A DNA stretch of 64,000 bases from Streptomyces sp. NBC_00659. Lineage in GTDB: Bacteria > Actinomycetota > Actinomycetes > Streptomycetales > Streptomycetaceae. The position numbers were made by a program, and so were the translations under genes. Each line of letters begins with the position of its first letter. Position 1 is the first letter of the stretch. The notes below the pieces were generated by a model. The model searched no databases. It worked only from the letters and a program-made list of their open reading frames with translations, and had not been told where the DNA came from. This document shows positions 55,919 to 64,000 of the stretch, piece by piece. Location: assembly GCF_036226925.1 (NCBI RefSeq), contig NZ_CP109031.1:7130001-7194000 (forward strand), read 5' to 3'.

Positions 55919-57664
55919 TCACGCCTGGGTCAGCACCACGCACGACTCGCCCGGCACGATCAGCACCCCGTCCGTGCCCGGTGCCTCGACAGGATCCCAG
56001 GCCGCGAGGACGCGCGCTCGGCGGATACCGAGGGGAATCGACGCCGGGTCCTTGCCGAGGTTCACGGCGATCCGGACGTCCCCGCGCCGGACGGCGACCC
56101 AGCGGGCCACCGGATCGTGGGCGACCCTGACCGCCGCGAGGTCGGGGTCCGACAGGTCGGCCTGGCTCCGGCGCAGGGCGATCAGGTCGCGGTACCAGGC
56201 CAGCATGCGCGCGTGCGGGGCCTTTTCGGGCTGCGACCAGTCGAGACACGAGCGGTCCCGGGTCGCCGGGTCCTGCGGGTCCGGCACGTCCTCCTCGGCC
56301 CAGCCGTGCGCCGCGAACTCCCTCCGCCTGCCCCGCCGCACGGCCTCGGCGAGCTCGGGGTCGGTGTGGTCGGTGAAGAACTGCCAGGGGGTCGTGGCGC
56401 CCCACTCCTCGCCCATGAAGAGCATCGGCGTGAACGCCGCGGTGAGCGTCAGTGCGGCGGCGCAGGCCAGCAGCCCGGGGGAGAGGGCCGTCGACAGCCG
56501 GTCCCCCTGGGCGCGGTTGCCGATCTGGTCGTGGGTCTGGGTGTAGCCGAGCAGCCGCTGCGCCGAGACCCGTGCACGGTCGAGGGGACGGCCGTGACGG
56601 CGCCCGCGGAAGCTGGAATAGGTGCCGTTGTGGAAGAAGCCCGACGTCAGCGTCTTGCACAGCGCGGTGAGCGGGGGGTGCGCGAAGTCCGCGTAGTAGC
56701 CCTGCGCCTCGCCGGTCAGCGTGGTGTGCAGCGCGTGATGGAAGTCGTCGTTCCACTGGGCGTGCAGCCCGAGGCCGCCCTCCTCGCGGGAGGTGATGAG
56801 CCGCGGGTCGTTGAGATCCGATTCGGCGATCAGGAAGAGCGGCCGGCCCAGGTCGCCGGCGAGCGTGTCCACGGCCGCCGACAGCTCCTCCAGGAAGTGC
56901 ACCGCCCGGGTGTCCCGCAGTGCGTGCACCGCGTCGAGACGCAGCCCGTCGAGCCGGTAGTCGCGCAGCCAGGCCAGCGCACTGCCCACGAGATACGCGC
57001 GCACCTCGTCCGAGCCGGGCGCGTCGAGGTTCACCGCGGAGCCCCAGGGCGTCTGGTGGGTGTCCGTGAAGTAGGGCCCGAAGGCGGGCAGGTAGTTGCC
57101 GGACGGGCCGAGATGGTTGTGCACGACGTCCAGGACGACTCCCAGGCCGAGTTCGTGCGCCCGGTCGACGAAGCGCTTCAGCGCCTCGGGACCGCCGTAC
57201 GGCTCGTGCACCGCCCACAGGGAAACACCCTCGTACCCCCAGCCGTGCCGGCCGGGGAACGGGCACAGCGGCATCAACTCGACGTGTGTGACGCCCAGTT
57301 CCGCGAGGTGTCCGAGCCGGTCCGCCGCCGCGTCCAGGGTGCCCTCGGGGGTGTACGTCCCCACGTGCAGTTCGTAGAGGACCGCGCCGGGCAGCGGGCG
57401 CCCGGGCCAGTCGGCGCGCCACGCGTACCCCGCCTGGTCGACCACGGCGCTCAGTCCGTCGGGACCGTCCGGCTGACGGCGCGAGCGGGGATCGGGCAGG
57501 ACCGGCCCGTCGTCCACCGCGAACCCGTACCGGGTCCCCTCCGCCGCCTCCGCCTCACCCGTCCACCATCCGGCACGCCCGGGATCACGGTCCAACGCGC
57601 GCGTGACACCGGCGCAATGGAGCGTCATCCGCTCGGCCCGTGGTGCCCACACCTCGAATCGCAT
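55919..57664 (-). CDS. treZ: malto-oligosyltrehalose trehalohydrolase
   Basis: The protein is 581 aa from ATG 57664 behind GGGGGAAG. It releases trehalose from maltooligosyl trehalose made by TreY. It is a GH13 enzyme: nucleophile Asp in 'DGLRLDAVHAL', acid Glu in 'FLIAESDLND', third Asp in 'THDQIGNRAQ'. 'ELHVGTYTPEGTL' and the N-terminal 'FEVWAPRAERMTL' beta domain are typical of TreZ. treY lies on the same strand about 5.7 kb away. Confidence 0.95.
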   Translation of the reverse strand: MRFEVWAPRAERMTLHCAGVTRALDRDPGRAGWWTGEAEAAEGTRYGFAVDDGPVLPDPRSRRQPDGPDGLSAVVDQAGYAWRADWPGRPLPGAVLYELHVGTYTPEGTLDAAADRLGHLAELGVTHVELMPLCPFPGRHGWGYEGVSLWAVHEPYGGPEALKRFVDRAHELGLGVVLDVVHNHLGPSGNYLPAFGPYFTDTHQTPWGSAVNLDAPGSDEVRAYLVGSALAWLRDYRLDGLRLDAVHALRDTRAVHFLEELSAAVDTLAGDLGRPLFLIAESDLNDPRLITSREEGGLGLHAQWNDDFHHALHTTLTGEAQGYYADFAHPPLTALCKTLTSGFFHNGTYSSFRGRRHGRPLDRARVSAQRLLGYTQTHDQIGNRAQGDRLSTALSPGLLACAAALTLTAAFTPMLFMGEEWGATTPWQFFTDHTDPELAEAVRRGRRREFAAHGWAEEDVPDPQDPATRDRSCLDWSQPEKAPHARMLAWYRDLIALRRSQADLSDPDLAAVRVAHDPVARWVAVRRGDVRIAVNLGKDPASIPLGIRRARVLAAWDPVEAPGTDGVLIVPGESCVVLTQA

Positions 57665-57857
57665 GGACGCTTCCCCCTTGTCGGCTCGCAGTGACTCAGC
57701 CCGTCCATGGTGCTCCACGGGAGATCAATTCGCTTTCGGATCCACCCTTTTGCCGCGTGTTCGTCGCCCTTTGGTCGCGCGAACGGCCGCACGCGGTGCC
57801 ACCAGCCGGTTCCGGGTCTTCTGGACACCCTGTCGTTACTGGCCGACAATCACGAGC

Positions 57858-58421
57858 GTGACGTCGTCCTTCGAGTTCCACACGTACCCCGCGCGGCTGT
57901 CCGACGCGGAGCGCGACCGGGCGCTCAAGTCCCTCCGTGACGGTGTCGCGCTCGGCCGTCTTTCGCACGACACGTTCATCCGCCGTATGGAGCTGGTGCT
58001 GTCCGCCCGCCGCTCCGAGGAACTCGCCGTGCTCACCGCCGACCTGCCCGGCGACGGGCCCGCCGCGCGGCGCTGGTCGAAGCGGGTGTTCGGCACCGTG
58101 GAGGCCGTGTCCGGCTTCACGGTCCGGCTGCGCCGGGCCTGGCAGGCCGAGCGGCTGCCCAAGCTCCAGCTGCCCGACCCGAGGGGCGCCTACCCGCTGC
58201 GCATCGGCCGCGACCCGGCCAGCGGACTGCGTCTCAACCACGAGACGGTGTCCCGCGTGCACGCCGAACTGCGCCGCCAGGACGGTGTCTGGGTGCTGCG
58301 CGACCTCGGCTCGACCAACGGCACGACCGTCAACGGGCGGCGCGTCATCGGCGCGTCCGTCGTGAAGGCCGGCGACCAGATCGGCTTCGGCCGCATGCTG
58401 TTCCGCCTCGCCTCGGCCTGA
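57858..58421 (+). CDS. DUF1707 and FHA domain protein
   Basis: The protein is 187 aa from GTG 57858. The N-terminal DUF1707 (about 8-60) runs 'ARLSDAERDRALKSLRDGVA ... GRLSHDTFIRRMELVLSARR'. The C-terminal FHA domain (about 110-185) has 'LRIGRDPASGLRLNHETVSR' and 'RDLGSTNGTTVNGRRV', the phosphothreonine-binding loop residues. It suggests a reader of Ser/Thr kinase signalling. No kinase gene is nearby. Weak ribosome binding site. Confidence 0.88.
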   Translation: MTSSFEFHTYPARLSDAERDRALKSLRDGVALGRLSHDTFIRRMELVLSARRSEELAVLTADLPGDGPAARRWSKRVFGTVEAVSGFTVRLRRAWQAERLPKLQLPDPRGAYPLRIGRDPASGLRLNHETVSRVHAELRRQDGVWVLRDLGSTNGTTVNGRRVIGASVVKAGDQIGFGRMLFRLASA

Positions 58422-58613
58422 ACCGCGGCGCCGCACGGGAGTGCCGAGGAGCCCTGGCGCACCCGGAGAACGGACCCGGGCCCCGGTTCACCCGCCGGCC
58501 CCGCAACATCCTTTCGCTCCCGTGGTGTTGACGTATCCCCGGGACTCGTGACTGACTGTGTGTACTTCGTGCACATCAGGTGAACGACGGCACCGTACGA
58601 GTGGAGGTGTGCT

Positions 58614-59966
58614 CTGCCGCCACTCCGCCGCTACCCGACCGTGGACGAAATCGGCGTCCGCGCCGCCGCCCTCGTCGCCCGGCGCCCCGACGACGCCCGG
58701 CTGCGCCGCGTGGGCACCTCCCGGGCGGGCACACCGATGCTGCTCCTGTCCGTCGGACACGGCAGCCGCCAGGTTCTCGTCGTCGCCGGACCGCACGCCA
58801 ACGAACCCGTCGGCGGCGCGACCGTCCTGCGGCTGGCCGAACGGGCCCTCGCCGACCCCCGCCTCACCAAGGGCGCGGACGCCACCTGGAACCTGCTGCT
58901 CTGCCTCGACCCCGACGGCTCCCGCCGCAACGAGGCCTGGCTCCAGGGCCCTTACACACTCGGCCACTACTTCCGGCACTTCTTCCGGCCCGGCTTCCTC
59001 GAACAGCCGGAATGGCTGCCCGAGGGCCCGGACGCCGCCGCCCTGCCCGAGACCCGCGTCCTGCTCGGCCTCCAGGACGAGCTGCGTCCGTTCCTCCAGT
59101 GCTCCCTGCACGGCGTCGACGTCGGCGGCGCCTTCGTCGAGCTGACCCGCGATCTGCCCGGCCTCTCCCAGCGGGTCGCGCACAGCGCGGCCCGCCTCGG
59201 CATCCCGCGCGAACTCGGCCCCTACGACACCCTGTACTGGCCCGCGCTCGGCCCCGCCGTCTACCGCGTCCCGCCGCCGCGCCGGGGAGACCTGGCCGCC
59301 GCCATCACGGAGGCCGCGGTCGACTCCACCTGGTTCCACCCCCAGCCGCACGGCACGGTCACCGCGATCGTCGAGGCACCCATGTGGGGCGTCGGCGCCG
59401 TCGAGGACCGGGCCCGCCCCGCCGATCCCGACGCGGTGCTGCGCTCCGTCAGCCACACCCTGCGGCACGACACGGCGGTCCTGGAGGACATCCTGGCCCG
59501 GGTGCGGCCCGGCCTCGGCAGCTCGCCGGAGGCGACCCGTCTGCTCGCGCCGGTCGACGACTATTTACTGGTCGGACCCGGACTCGCCGACTCCTGGGAC
59601 CCCGACGTGCGCGACACCGGCGGGCGCGCGCTGCCCTCGCTCGACACCGCCCGGCTCACCGCCCTGCGCCTGGCCGGGCGCAGGGTCGCGCTGCGCACGG
59701 CCGGGCTGCTGCACCAGCTCGTCACCGCCTCCGGGCAGGACCCGCGCGGCGCGCTGCCCGAGCTCGACCGGCTGATCGACGCGTGGTGCGCCGAGTACCG
59801 CGACGGCTGCGGAGCGCGCTGGATCCCGGTCGCGCGCCAGGTCGAGTACCAGGCCCGGGTCGTGCTGGCCGCGTTCGAACTCGCCGGACGTCACACCGGC
59901 ACGCGTTCCCGTTCGGGTGACTCCGGCTGGACCGCGCAGGCCACGGTGCCGATGCACCGGGAATGA
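58614..59966 (+). CDS. M14-type zinc carboxypeptidase-like protein, probable CTG start
   Basis: The protein is about 450 aa. Zinc ligands: 'AGPHANEPVGG' (His, Glu) and 'SLHGVDVGG' (His); the catalytic Glu is in 'AIVEAPMWG'. The first standard start is GTG 58641, with no ribosome binding site. The frame is open back to 58584 with no ATG, GTG or TTG, yet residues upstream ('PPLRRYPTVDEI') match the paralogue at 60384-61634 ('PELRYPSVTEI'), and GGAGG lies 6 bases before CTG 58614. I therefore place the start at CTG. No signal peptide. It overlaps the SSI gene by 4 bp. Confidence 0.82.
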   Translation: MPPLRRYPTVDEIGVRAAALVARRPDDARLRRVGTSRAGTPMLLLSVGHGSRQVLVVAGPHANEPVGGATVLRLAERALADPRLTKGADATWNLLLCLDPDGSRRNEAWLQGPYTLGHYFRHFFRPGFLEQPEWLPEGPDAAALPETRVLLGLQDELRPFLQCSLHGVDVGGAFVELTRDLPGLSQRVAHSAARLGIPRELGPYDTLYWPALGPAVYRVPPPRRGDLAAAITEAAVDSTWFHPQPHGTVTAIVEAPMWGVGAVEDRARPADPDAVLRSVSHTLRHDTAVLEDILARVRPGLGSSPEATRLLAPVDDYLLVGPGLADSWDPDVRDTGGRALPSLDTARLTALRLAGRRVALRTAGLLHQLVTASGQDPRGALPELDRLIDAWCAEYRDGCGARWIPVARQVEYQARVVLAAFELAGRHTGTRSRSGDSGWTAQATVPMHRE

Positions 59967-60382
59967 CGACAACCCTTCGAGCGATCCGCGCCGGCCTGCT
60001 CGTCCCGCTCGCGCTCCTCCTGGCGGGCGCGGCCCCCGCCGCCCACGCGGCACCCGGGCAGGGCCTGCCCGGCAACTGGCTCCGCCTCGCCGTCACCCGC
60101 GGCGACGCCCGCGCCGGCGACGCCCGCGGCATCCTGCTGCTCTGCGATCCGCCCCAGGGCCACGCCCACGCCGCGACGGCATGCCGGCAACTCGCCGCCG
60201 CCGGGGGCGACATCGGCCGCATCCCGAGTCGCGCCGGTGCCATGTGCCCGATGCTCTACGCGCCCGTGACGGCGTCGGCTCATGGCGTGTGGGACGGCCG
60301 CCGGGTCGACTACACGCACGCGTTCTCCAACTCCTGTGCGATGGGGGCCGAGACGGGCGCGGTGTTCGACCTGCCGGGCTGA
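59963..60382 (+). CDS. Streptomyces subtilisin inhibitor (SSI) family protease inhibitor
   Basis: The protein is 139 aa; ATG overlaps the carboxypeptidase stop (ATGA). The signal peptide ends near 'HAA-PGQ'. Disulfide Cys: C61/C74 and C95/C125, the latter with the family's 30-residue spacing. The reactive loop 'MCPMLYAPV' puts Met97 at P1 with Leu at P1', as in inhibitors of subtilisin-type proteases. 'GVWDGRRVDY' and 'FSNSCAM' are SSI signatures. A secreted inhibitor coupled to a cytosolic-looking carboxypeptidase is unusual. Confidence 0.93.
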   Translation: MTTTLRAIRAGLLVPLALLLAGAAPAAHAAPGQGLPGNWLRLAVTRGDARAGDARGILLLCDPPQGHAHAATACRQLAAAGGDIGRIPSRAGAMCPMLYAPVTASAHGVWDGRRVDYTHAFSNSCAMGAETGAVFDLPG

Positions 60383-60383
60383 G

Positions 60384-61634
60384 TCAGGCGGCGCCGTCGC
60401 GTGCGTGGCGGGCGGCCGCCATCACCGTACGGGCCTGGTGCTCGACCTGGTTCTCCAGCGGCACCCAGCGGGCCCGGAAGCGTTCGGCGAAGGCGTCGCT
60501 CCAGCCGGCGACCAGCTGTTCGAGGTGGGGCGCCTCGCGGTCGTCGGCCTCCTGGAGGACGCGCAGCAGCATCGACGCGGCCCGCAGCGGGATCCGCCGG
60601 CCGAACGCGTCCACGCTGCCCACGTACGCCATCGTCGTGTCCACGGGGGGTGGCAGCGACCAGTCCGCCGCCAGTCCCGGCACCAGTTCCAGCGCCCACT
60701 TCGCGGCCCGCAGCAGCGGCCCGTCGGGACCCCGCAGCCGGGGCAGGGCCCGCCCGAGCACCTCCTCCACCTGACCCGCGTCCGTCACCAGCCGCTGGGC
60801 CAGGCGTCGCATGGCCGCCGCGGGCGCGGGGTGCGGCGCCGGATCGTCCACCAGGTCGCTGGCCCACATCGGCACCTCCACGACGGCCGTCAGACCGCCG
60901 TACCGGTGGGCGTGGTACCAGGTGCTGTGCCGGGCGTCGTCCGGCATGCTCGGGTACGCCGTGTCCGAGCCCGGCGCCGGCATCACATGCACCCCGGGCC
61001 CCGAGGCGGGCCAGCCCGCGGCGTCCGAGGCGGCCGTCTCGACCGGGATGCGCAGCTCCGCCGCCGACTTGGCGAACGGCTCCGCGAGGCCCGGGATGTC
61101 CTTGGTCAACTGCACCCAGCTGCCGCCCAGATCGGTCCCGTGCAGCGTCACCTGGAGATAGGGCCGCACTTCGTCGATGACCCGGGTCAGCGCCCGCGTC
61201 TCCGGCGGCAGCCGGTCGGGCGGCAGGACGGAGGGCGACCACTCCGGCTGCTCGGGTCCGGCCGGGCGGAAGAAGCCCAGGTGGTAGTCGAGGAGCGTCC
61301 GGGGCGCGGGTGTCACATGAAGGCTCGCCCCGTCGGGGTCCGCGCACAGCAGAAAGTGCCAGGAGGTGTCCCTGCGCAACTCCCGCCGGTACAGCACACG
61401 TTCGGCCAGGGACAGCAGCGTCGAACCGCCGGTCGGTTCGTTGGCGTGGGCCCCCGCCACGACGAGCACCGCGTGCCGGGCATGACCGACGGACAGCAGG
61501 TGGAGGGGTCTGCCCGCGCGGGAGGCGCCCACTTGTCTGAGGACGCACAGGTCGGGCCGGCGGGCCGCCAGCGCCCAGGCGGACGACACGATTTCGGTCA
61601 CACTGGGGTAGCGCAACTCCGGCAGATGACTCAC
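60384..61634 (-). CDS. M14-type zinc carboxypeptidase-like protein (paralogue)
   Basis: The protein is 416 aa from GTG 61634 (GTG 61676 would add 14 basic residues). It is a paralogue of the protein at 58614-59966 along its whole length, with zinc residues 'AGAHANEPTGG' and 'TLHGTDLGG', and Glu in 'AVVEVPMWA'. No signal peptide. It is convergent with the SSI gene, whose stop is one base away, so two related carboxypeptidase-like genes flank the inhibitor. Substrate unknown. Confidence 0.87.
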   Translation of the reverse strand: MSHLPELRYPSVTEIVSSAWALAARRPDLCVLRQVGASRAGRPLHLLSVGHARHAVLVVAGAHANEPTGGSTLLSLAERVLYRRELRRDTSWHFLLCADPDGASLHVTPAPRTLLDYHLGFFRPAGPEQPEWSPSVLPPDRLPPETRALTRVIDEVRPYLQVTLHGTDLGGSWVQLTKDIPGLAEPFAKSAAELRIPVETAASDAAGWPASGPGVHVMPAPGSDTAYPSMPDDARHSTWYHAHRYGGLTAVVEVPMWASDLVDDPAPHPAPAAAMRRLAQRLVTDAGQVEEVLGRALPRLRGPDGPLLRAAKWALELVPGLAADWSLPPPVDTTMAYVGSVDAFGRRIPLRAASMLLRVLQEADDREAPHLEQLVAGWSDAFAERFRARWVPLENQVEHQARTVMAAARHARDGAA

Positions 61635-62008
61635 CCCCGACTTGTCCGCCCTGCGTCGCTTTTGGCAGTACTCCACGGTCTCGGGGAACTGTCAAGGACG
61701 CGTCGGCGCGGCCGCGAGGGAGCCCAGGTGGCATTTTCCGTCGGCAACGGGCGGTGGAAGGTGCGCGGCCCGTCCCGGCCGGCGCGGACGGCGTCCCGCA
61801 GGCCTGCGGCGTACCGGTCGGGATCCCCGGAACGGGTGCTCGGGAGGAGATGGCCGGCGTACGCGCGCGCCACGGGCGGGCGAGCCGGGACGACGTACAC
61901 GATTCACTCGTCCGGGTGACGGGAACTGCGGTCCGGGGCGGGCGGTGGTCGACTCGGACCAATCGCGCGCGGTCGGTCCGGCGCGCAGACCCGAGGTGGT
62001 GGCCCGCG
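61635..62008. other. 374-bp divergent intergenic region
   Basis: This lies between the M14 paralogue (minus) and the P450 gene (plus). The P450 frame is open through much of it, but its translation is Arg/Gly-rich and unlike P450 N-termini; I assign it as upstream region. No clear promoter or hairpin. Confidence 0.45.
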
Positions 62009-63370
62009 GTGCTGTGTCCACACGGCCTTCCCGGCGAAGGCGCCCCGCCGGCGACTCCCACGATCCCACCGGCCCCGATCCCGTCACCTCCACCGCCCGG
62101 CGCGGAACCGTTCCCGCCGTTCGGCGCCGAGCCCTTCCCGTCGTCGGACGCCGGGACCTTCCCGCCGGTCGAGGCCCCGGCGCCGGCTCACGCGTCGGTG
62201 GTCCCGTTCGCCCCGTCCACGCGCTCGCCGGACGAGCCGTGCGGGCCGTACACGCCGCCGCGCGAGTCGTCCGCGCGCGTGGGCGGACCGGCGAGCCTGC
62301 TCGATCCGGGAACCGAGCGTGATCCCCACCCGCTCTACCGCACCCTGCGCGCAAACTTCCCCCTGGTCCGCGACGAGCCGTTCGGCGCCTGGCTGATCAG
62401 CAGGCACGCCGACGTGCGCGCCGCGCTCGCGGACCCGCGGTTCGTCGCGCCGTCACCCGGCCCGGTACCGGCCCACGGGGAGCGCCGCACGCACGACGCG
62501 TACCGGGCCATCGCTTCCGCGGCGCTGAGGAACCAGGTGTCGGCCGCTCTCCGGGCGGGCGTCGAGCGCACCGCCCACGTCCTCGCGAGTCGCCTGGCGT
62601 TCCGTCAGGAGGCCGATCTGGTAGCCGAGTTCTGCCGGTGGCTGCCCGCCGCCGCGGCCGTCACCGCGCTCGGACTGCCGTACGAGGACACCCTGCGCGT
62701 ACACGCGTGGTGCCGAACGGGACTCGACCACCTCGGAGGTCACCGCCCCGGACTCGATGCCTACCTGCGCCCCCACTTGGCCCGCCGCCGCGCCCACCCC
62801 GGTGACGATCTGCTGTCCGCGCTGTGCACGGCCCGCCTCGACGGACGGCCGCTGCCGGACGGGACCGTGACCGAACTCGCCGGGACCGTGCTGGGCGCGG
62901 CCGGCGAGACGACCGCGCGCGCCCTCGCGTCGTTCCTCGCCAACCTCCTCGACCATCCGGGCCAACTCGACCTGATCCGCGCCCGCCCCGGGCTTGCGGG
63001 CGCCGCCTGGGCCGAGTCGCTGCGCCGCGACCCGCCGCTTCAGATCGTGTCCCGCCGGGCGCTCGAACCCATCGGCCCGATACCCGAGGGCGCCACCGTG
63101 GCGTGTCTGCTCGGCGCCGCGGGCCGCGACCCGGCCCGGTTCGCCGACCCGGACCGCTACGACATCTTCCGTGCCGAGCCGGGCGACCTCGCGTACGGCT
63201 CGGGACCGCGGCACTGTCTCGGCGCCCCGCTGGCCCGGCTCACGGCGGAAGCCGGGCTGCTCGCCCTGCTGACCGTGCTGCCGGGCCTGCGCAGGGCATC
63301 CGGGCCCCGGCCGCGTCCCGAGGGTCTGGTCAGCCGTTCACCCCGGACCCTTCCGGTGTGTCCGCGCTGA
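62009..63370 (+). CDS. cytochrome P450 with proline-rich N-terminal extension
   Basis: The protein is about 453 aa from GTG 62009 (GAGGTGG upstream); the start is uncertain. Residues 1-95 are Pro/Ala-rich with repeats of 'GAEPFPPF', 'GAEPFPSS', 'AGTFPPVE', followed by a P450 body of about 355 aa: 'LLDPGTERDPHPLYRTL', I-helix 'GAAGETTAR', helix K 'ESLR', haem loop 'GSGPRHCLGAPLARL'. The body is short for a P450, mainly around helices B-C and the K-L meander. Substrate unknown. Its 3' end overlaps treY by 41 bp tail to tail. Confidence 0.85.
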   Translation: MLCPHGLPGEGAPPATPTIPPAPIPSPPPPGAEPFPPFGAEPFPSSDAGTFPPVEAPAPAHASVVPFAPSTRSPDEPCGPYTPPRESSARVGGPASLLDPGTERDPHPLYRTLRANFPLVRDEPFGAWLISRHADVRAALADPRFVAPSPGPVPAHGERRTHDAYRAIASAALRNQVSAALRAGVERTAHVLASRLAFRQEADLVAEFCRWLPAAAAVTALGLPYEDTLRVHAWCRTGLDHLGGHRPGLDAYLRPHLARRRAHPGDDLLSALCTARLDGRPLPDGTVTELAGTVLGAAGETTARALASFLANLLDHPGQLDLIRARPGLAGAAWAESLRRDPPLQIVSRRALEPIGPIPEGATVACLLGAAGRDPARFADPDRYDIFRAEPGDLAYGSGPRHCLGAPLARLTAEAGLLALLTVLPGLRRASGPRPRPEGLVSRSPRTLPVCPR

Positions 63371-63998
63371 CGCGTTCCAGCAGCACGACGGGTGACCCTC
63401 CGAAGAGGTCCGCCACGCGCGCGTGCCCCGTGAACTCCCGCTCCGCGGAGCCGGAGGGGAGCACATCGGCCCACCGTCCGTCGGGGAGTGCGAGCACGGT
63501 GTCCCGCCAGCCGCCGGCCTCGGCGAGCCCCAGCGACAGCCGGGTGACGGCCGTGATCACCTCTCCGGACCGCACGAACGCCACACAGTGGTCGGCGGCC
63601 GGCCCCTCGGCCCACAGCGGCGCGTACGTCGCCGCGTCGCCGAAGACGTCGGGCCGCCGGGCGCGCAGCCGCAGCGCGGCGGCCGTGAGCGCGGGCTTCT
63701 CCGCGGCCGGGTCGCGCGGCGCGAACGCCTCCCGGTTGTCCGGGTCCACCAGCGCCCGGTACTCGTCCTCGGTGCCCTGGTACACGTCCGGCACCCCGGG
63801 CATCGTGAGATGGACCAGGGCGGCCCCCAGGACGTTCGCCCGCACATGCGGGCCCAGCGAGGCCCGCAGGGCGGCCACGTGCCGTCCAGGGGGCCCGCAC
63901 GGCCCGTCGGTGACGAACGCCGCCACCGCGTCCTCGTAGGCGGGGTCGCGTTCGGTCCAGGCGGTGCGCGTGCCGGCCTCCCTGACGTGCTTCAGCAG
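63330..63998 (-). CDS. treY: malto-oligosyltrehalose synthase, 5' truncated by window edge
   Basis: The last 222 residues of TreY are seen; the frame is open to the window edge. 'TMPGVPDVYQGTEDEYRALV' with 'DPDNREAF' is the family signature near the C-terminus, and 'LKHVREAGTRTAWTERDPAY' lies at the window edge. TreY isomerises the terminal alpha-1,4 bond of maltodextrins to alpha-1,1, giving the substrate of TreZ at 55919-57664. The stop lies inside the convergent P450 gene. Confidence 0.92.
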   Translation of the reverse strand: MLKHVREAGTRTAWTERDPAYEDAVAAFVTDGPCGPPGRHVAALRASLGPHVRANVLGAALVHLTMPGVPDVYQGTEDEYRALVDPDNREAFAPRDPAAEKPALTAAALRLRARRPDVFGDAATYAPLWAEGPAADHCVAFVRSGEVITAVTRLSLGLAEAGGWRDTVLALPDGRWADVLPSGSAEREFTGHARVADLFGGSPVVLLERVSADTPEGSGVNG

Positions 63999-64000
63999 GG

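Overview
The window is a piece of a very GC-rich, Streptomyces-type linear-chromosome backbone. Several things point there. Almost every gene has G or C at nearly all third codon positions. GTG starts and ATGA/GTGA stop-start overlaps are frequent. Actinobacteria-specific families are present: a conservon (cvnABCDE), DUF3000, DUF397 with an HTH/DUF5753 regulator, DUF6230/DUF6114, a Streptomyces subtilisin inhibitor, and geosmin synthase. From memory, the order fadJ-fadA-rnd-response regulator-DUF3000-hemE ... hemY-hemQ ... murC-msrB ... geoA matches the S. coelicolor segment around SCO6026-SCO6073; I could not check this by search. I found no rRNA, tRNA, CRISPR array, insertion sequence or prophage.

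Layout. 1-2.3 kb: a partial beta-propeller lectin-like protein and a divergent SGNH esterase with Ig-like domains, ended by a perfect bidirectional terminator. 2.4-9.6 kb: leftward fatty-acid beta-oxidation genes (alpha subunit and thiolase, overlapping), a 0.8 kb non-coding gap with short tandem repeats, RNase D, a LuxR-type response regulator and a DUF3000 protein. 9.8-17.4 kb: haem synthesis genes hemE, cgoX/hemY and hemQ, which are the coproporphyrin-dependent branch enzymes, separated by rhomboid, CoA-disulfide-reductase-like and DUF4349 lipoprotein genes. 17.5-22.8 kb: a secreted tripeptidyl-aminopeptidase-like hydrolase, then a leftward trio of TIGR04222 membrane protein, DUF4142 protein and a DUF692 (MNIO) enzyme with a fused C-terminal domain. 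This trio is the best candidate for an undescribed peptide-modifying system. 23.2-26.2 kb: a DUF574 methyltransferase, then a WhiJ-type HTH regulator/DUF397 pair facing a HEAT-like protein across a palindromic operator. 26.2-33.1 kb: PTH2-like protein, small CxxC protein, slipin, ZapE ATPase, RibD-like reductase, murC and msrB.

33.1-44.1 kb: a start-less coding fragment, a UPF0104 flippase-like protein, a YhgE/Pip-type exporter, LysR and AraC regulators, and the conservon (sensor ATPase, roadblock, DUF742, GTPase, CYP157-type P450). A CYP154-type P450 lies convergent to it. 44.3-49.3 kb: a DUF6114-DUF6230 membrane/secreted pair, a secreted four-cysteine protein, a membrane-anchored AA10-type lytic polysaccharide monooxygenase and a DUF89/ARMT1-type phosphatase. 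49.5-55.9 kb: geosmin synthase, a frameshifted small gene, a PDZ membrane protein, a LysE exporter, an M24 peptidase and an APH-fold protein whose catalytic loop has lost its key residues. 55.9-64 kb: treZ, a DUF1707-FHA protein, two M14 carboxypeptidase-like paralogues flanking a translationally coupled SSI protease inhibitor, a proline-rich P450, and the 3' part of treY, cut by the window edge.

The window is mostly chromosomal housekeeping and developmental genes with small accessory islands. The haem genes supply cofactor that the P450s here would use. TreZ and TreY act in sequence to make trehalose from maltodextrins. The conservon proteins are expected to form one membrane-associated signalling complex with their P450s. 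Start codons were chosen from Shine-Dalgarno matches and family length; weak choices are flagged in the entries.
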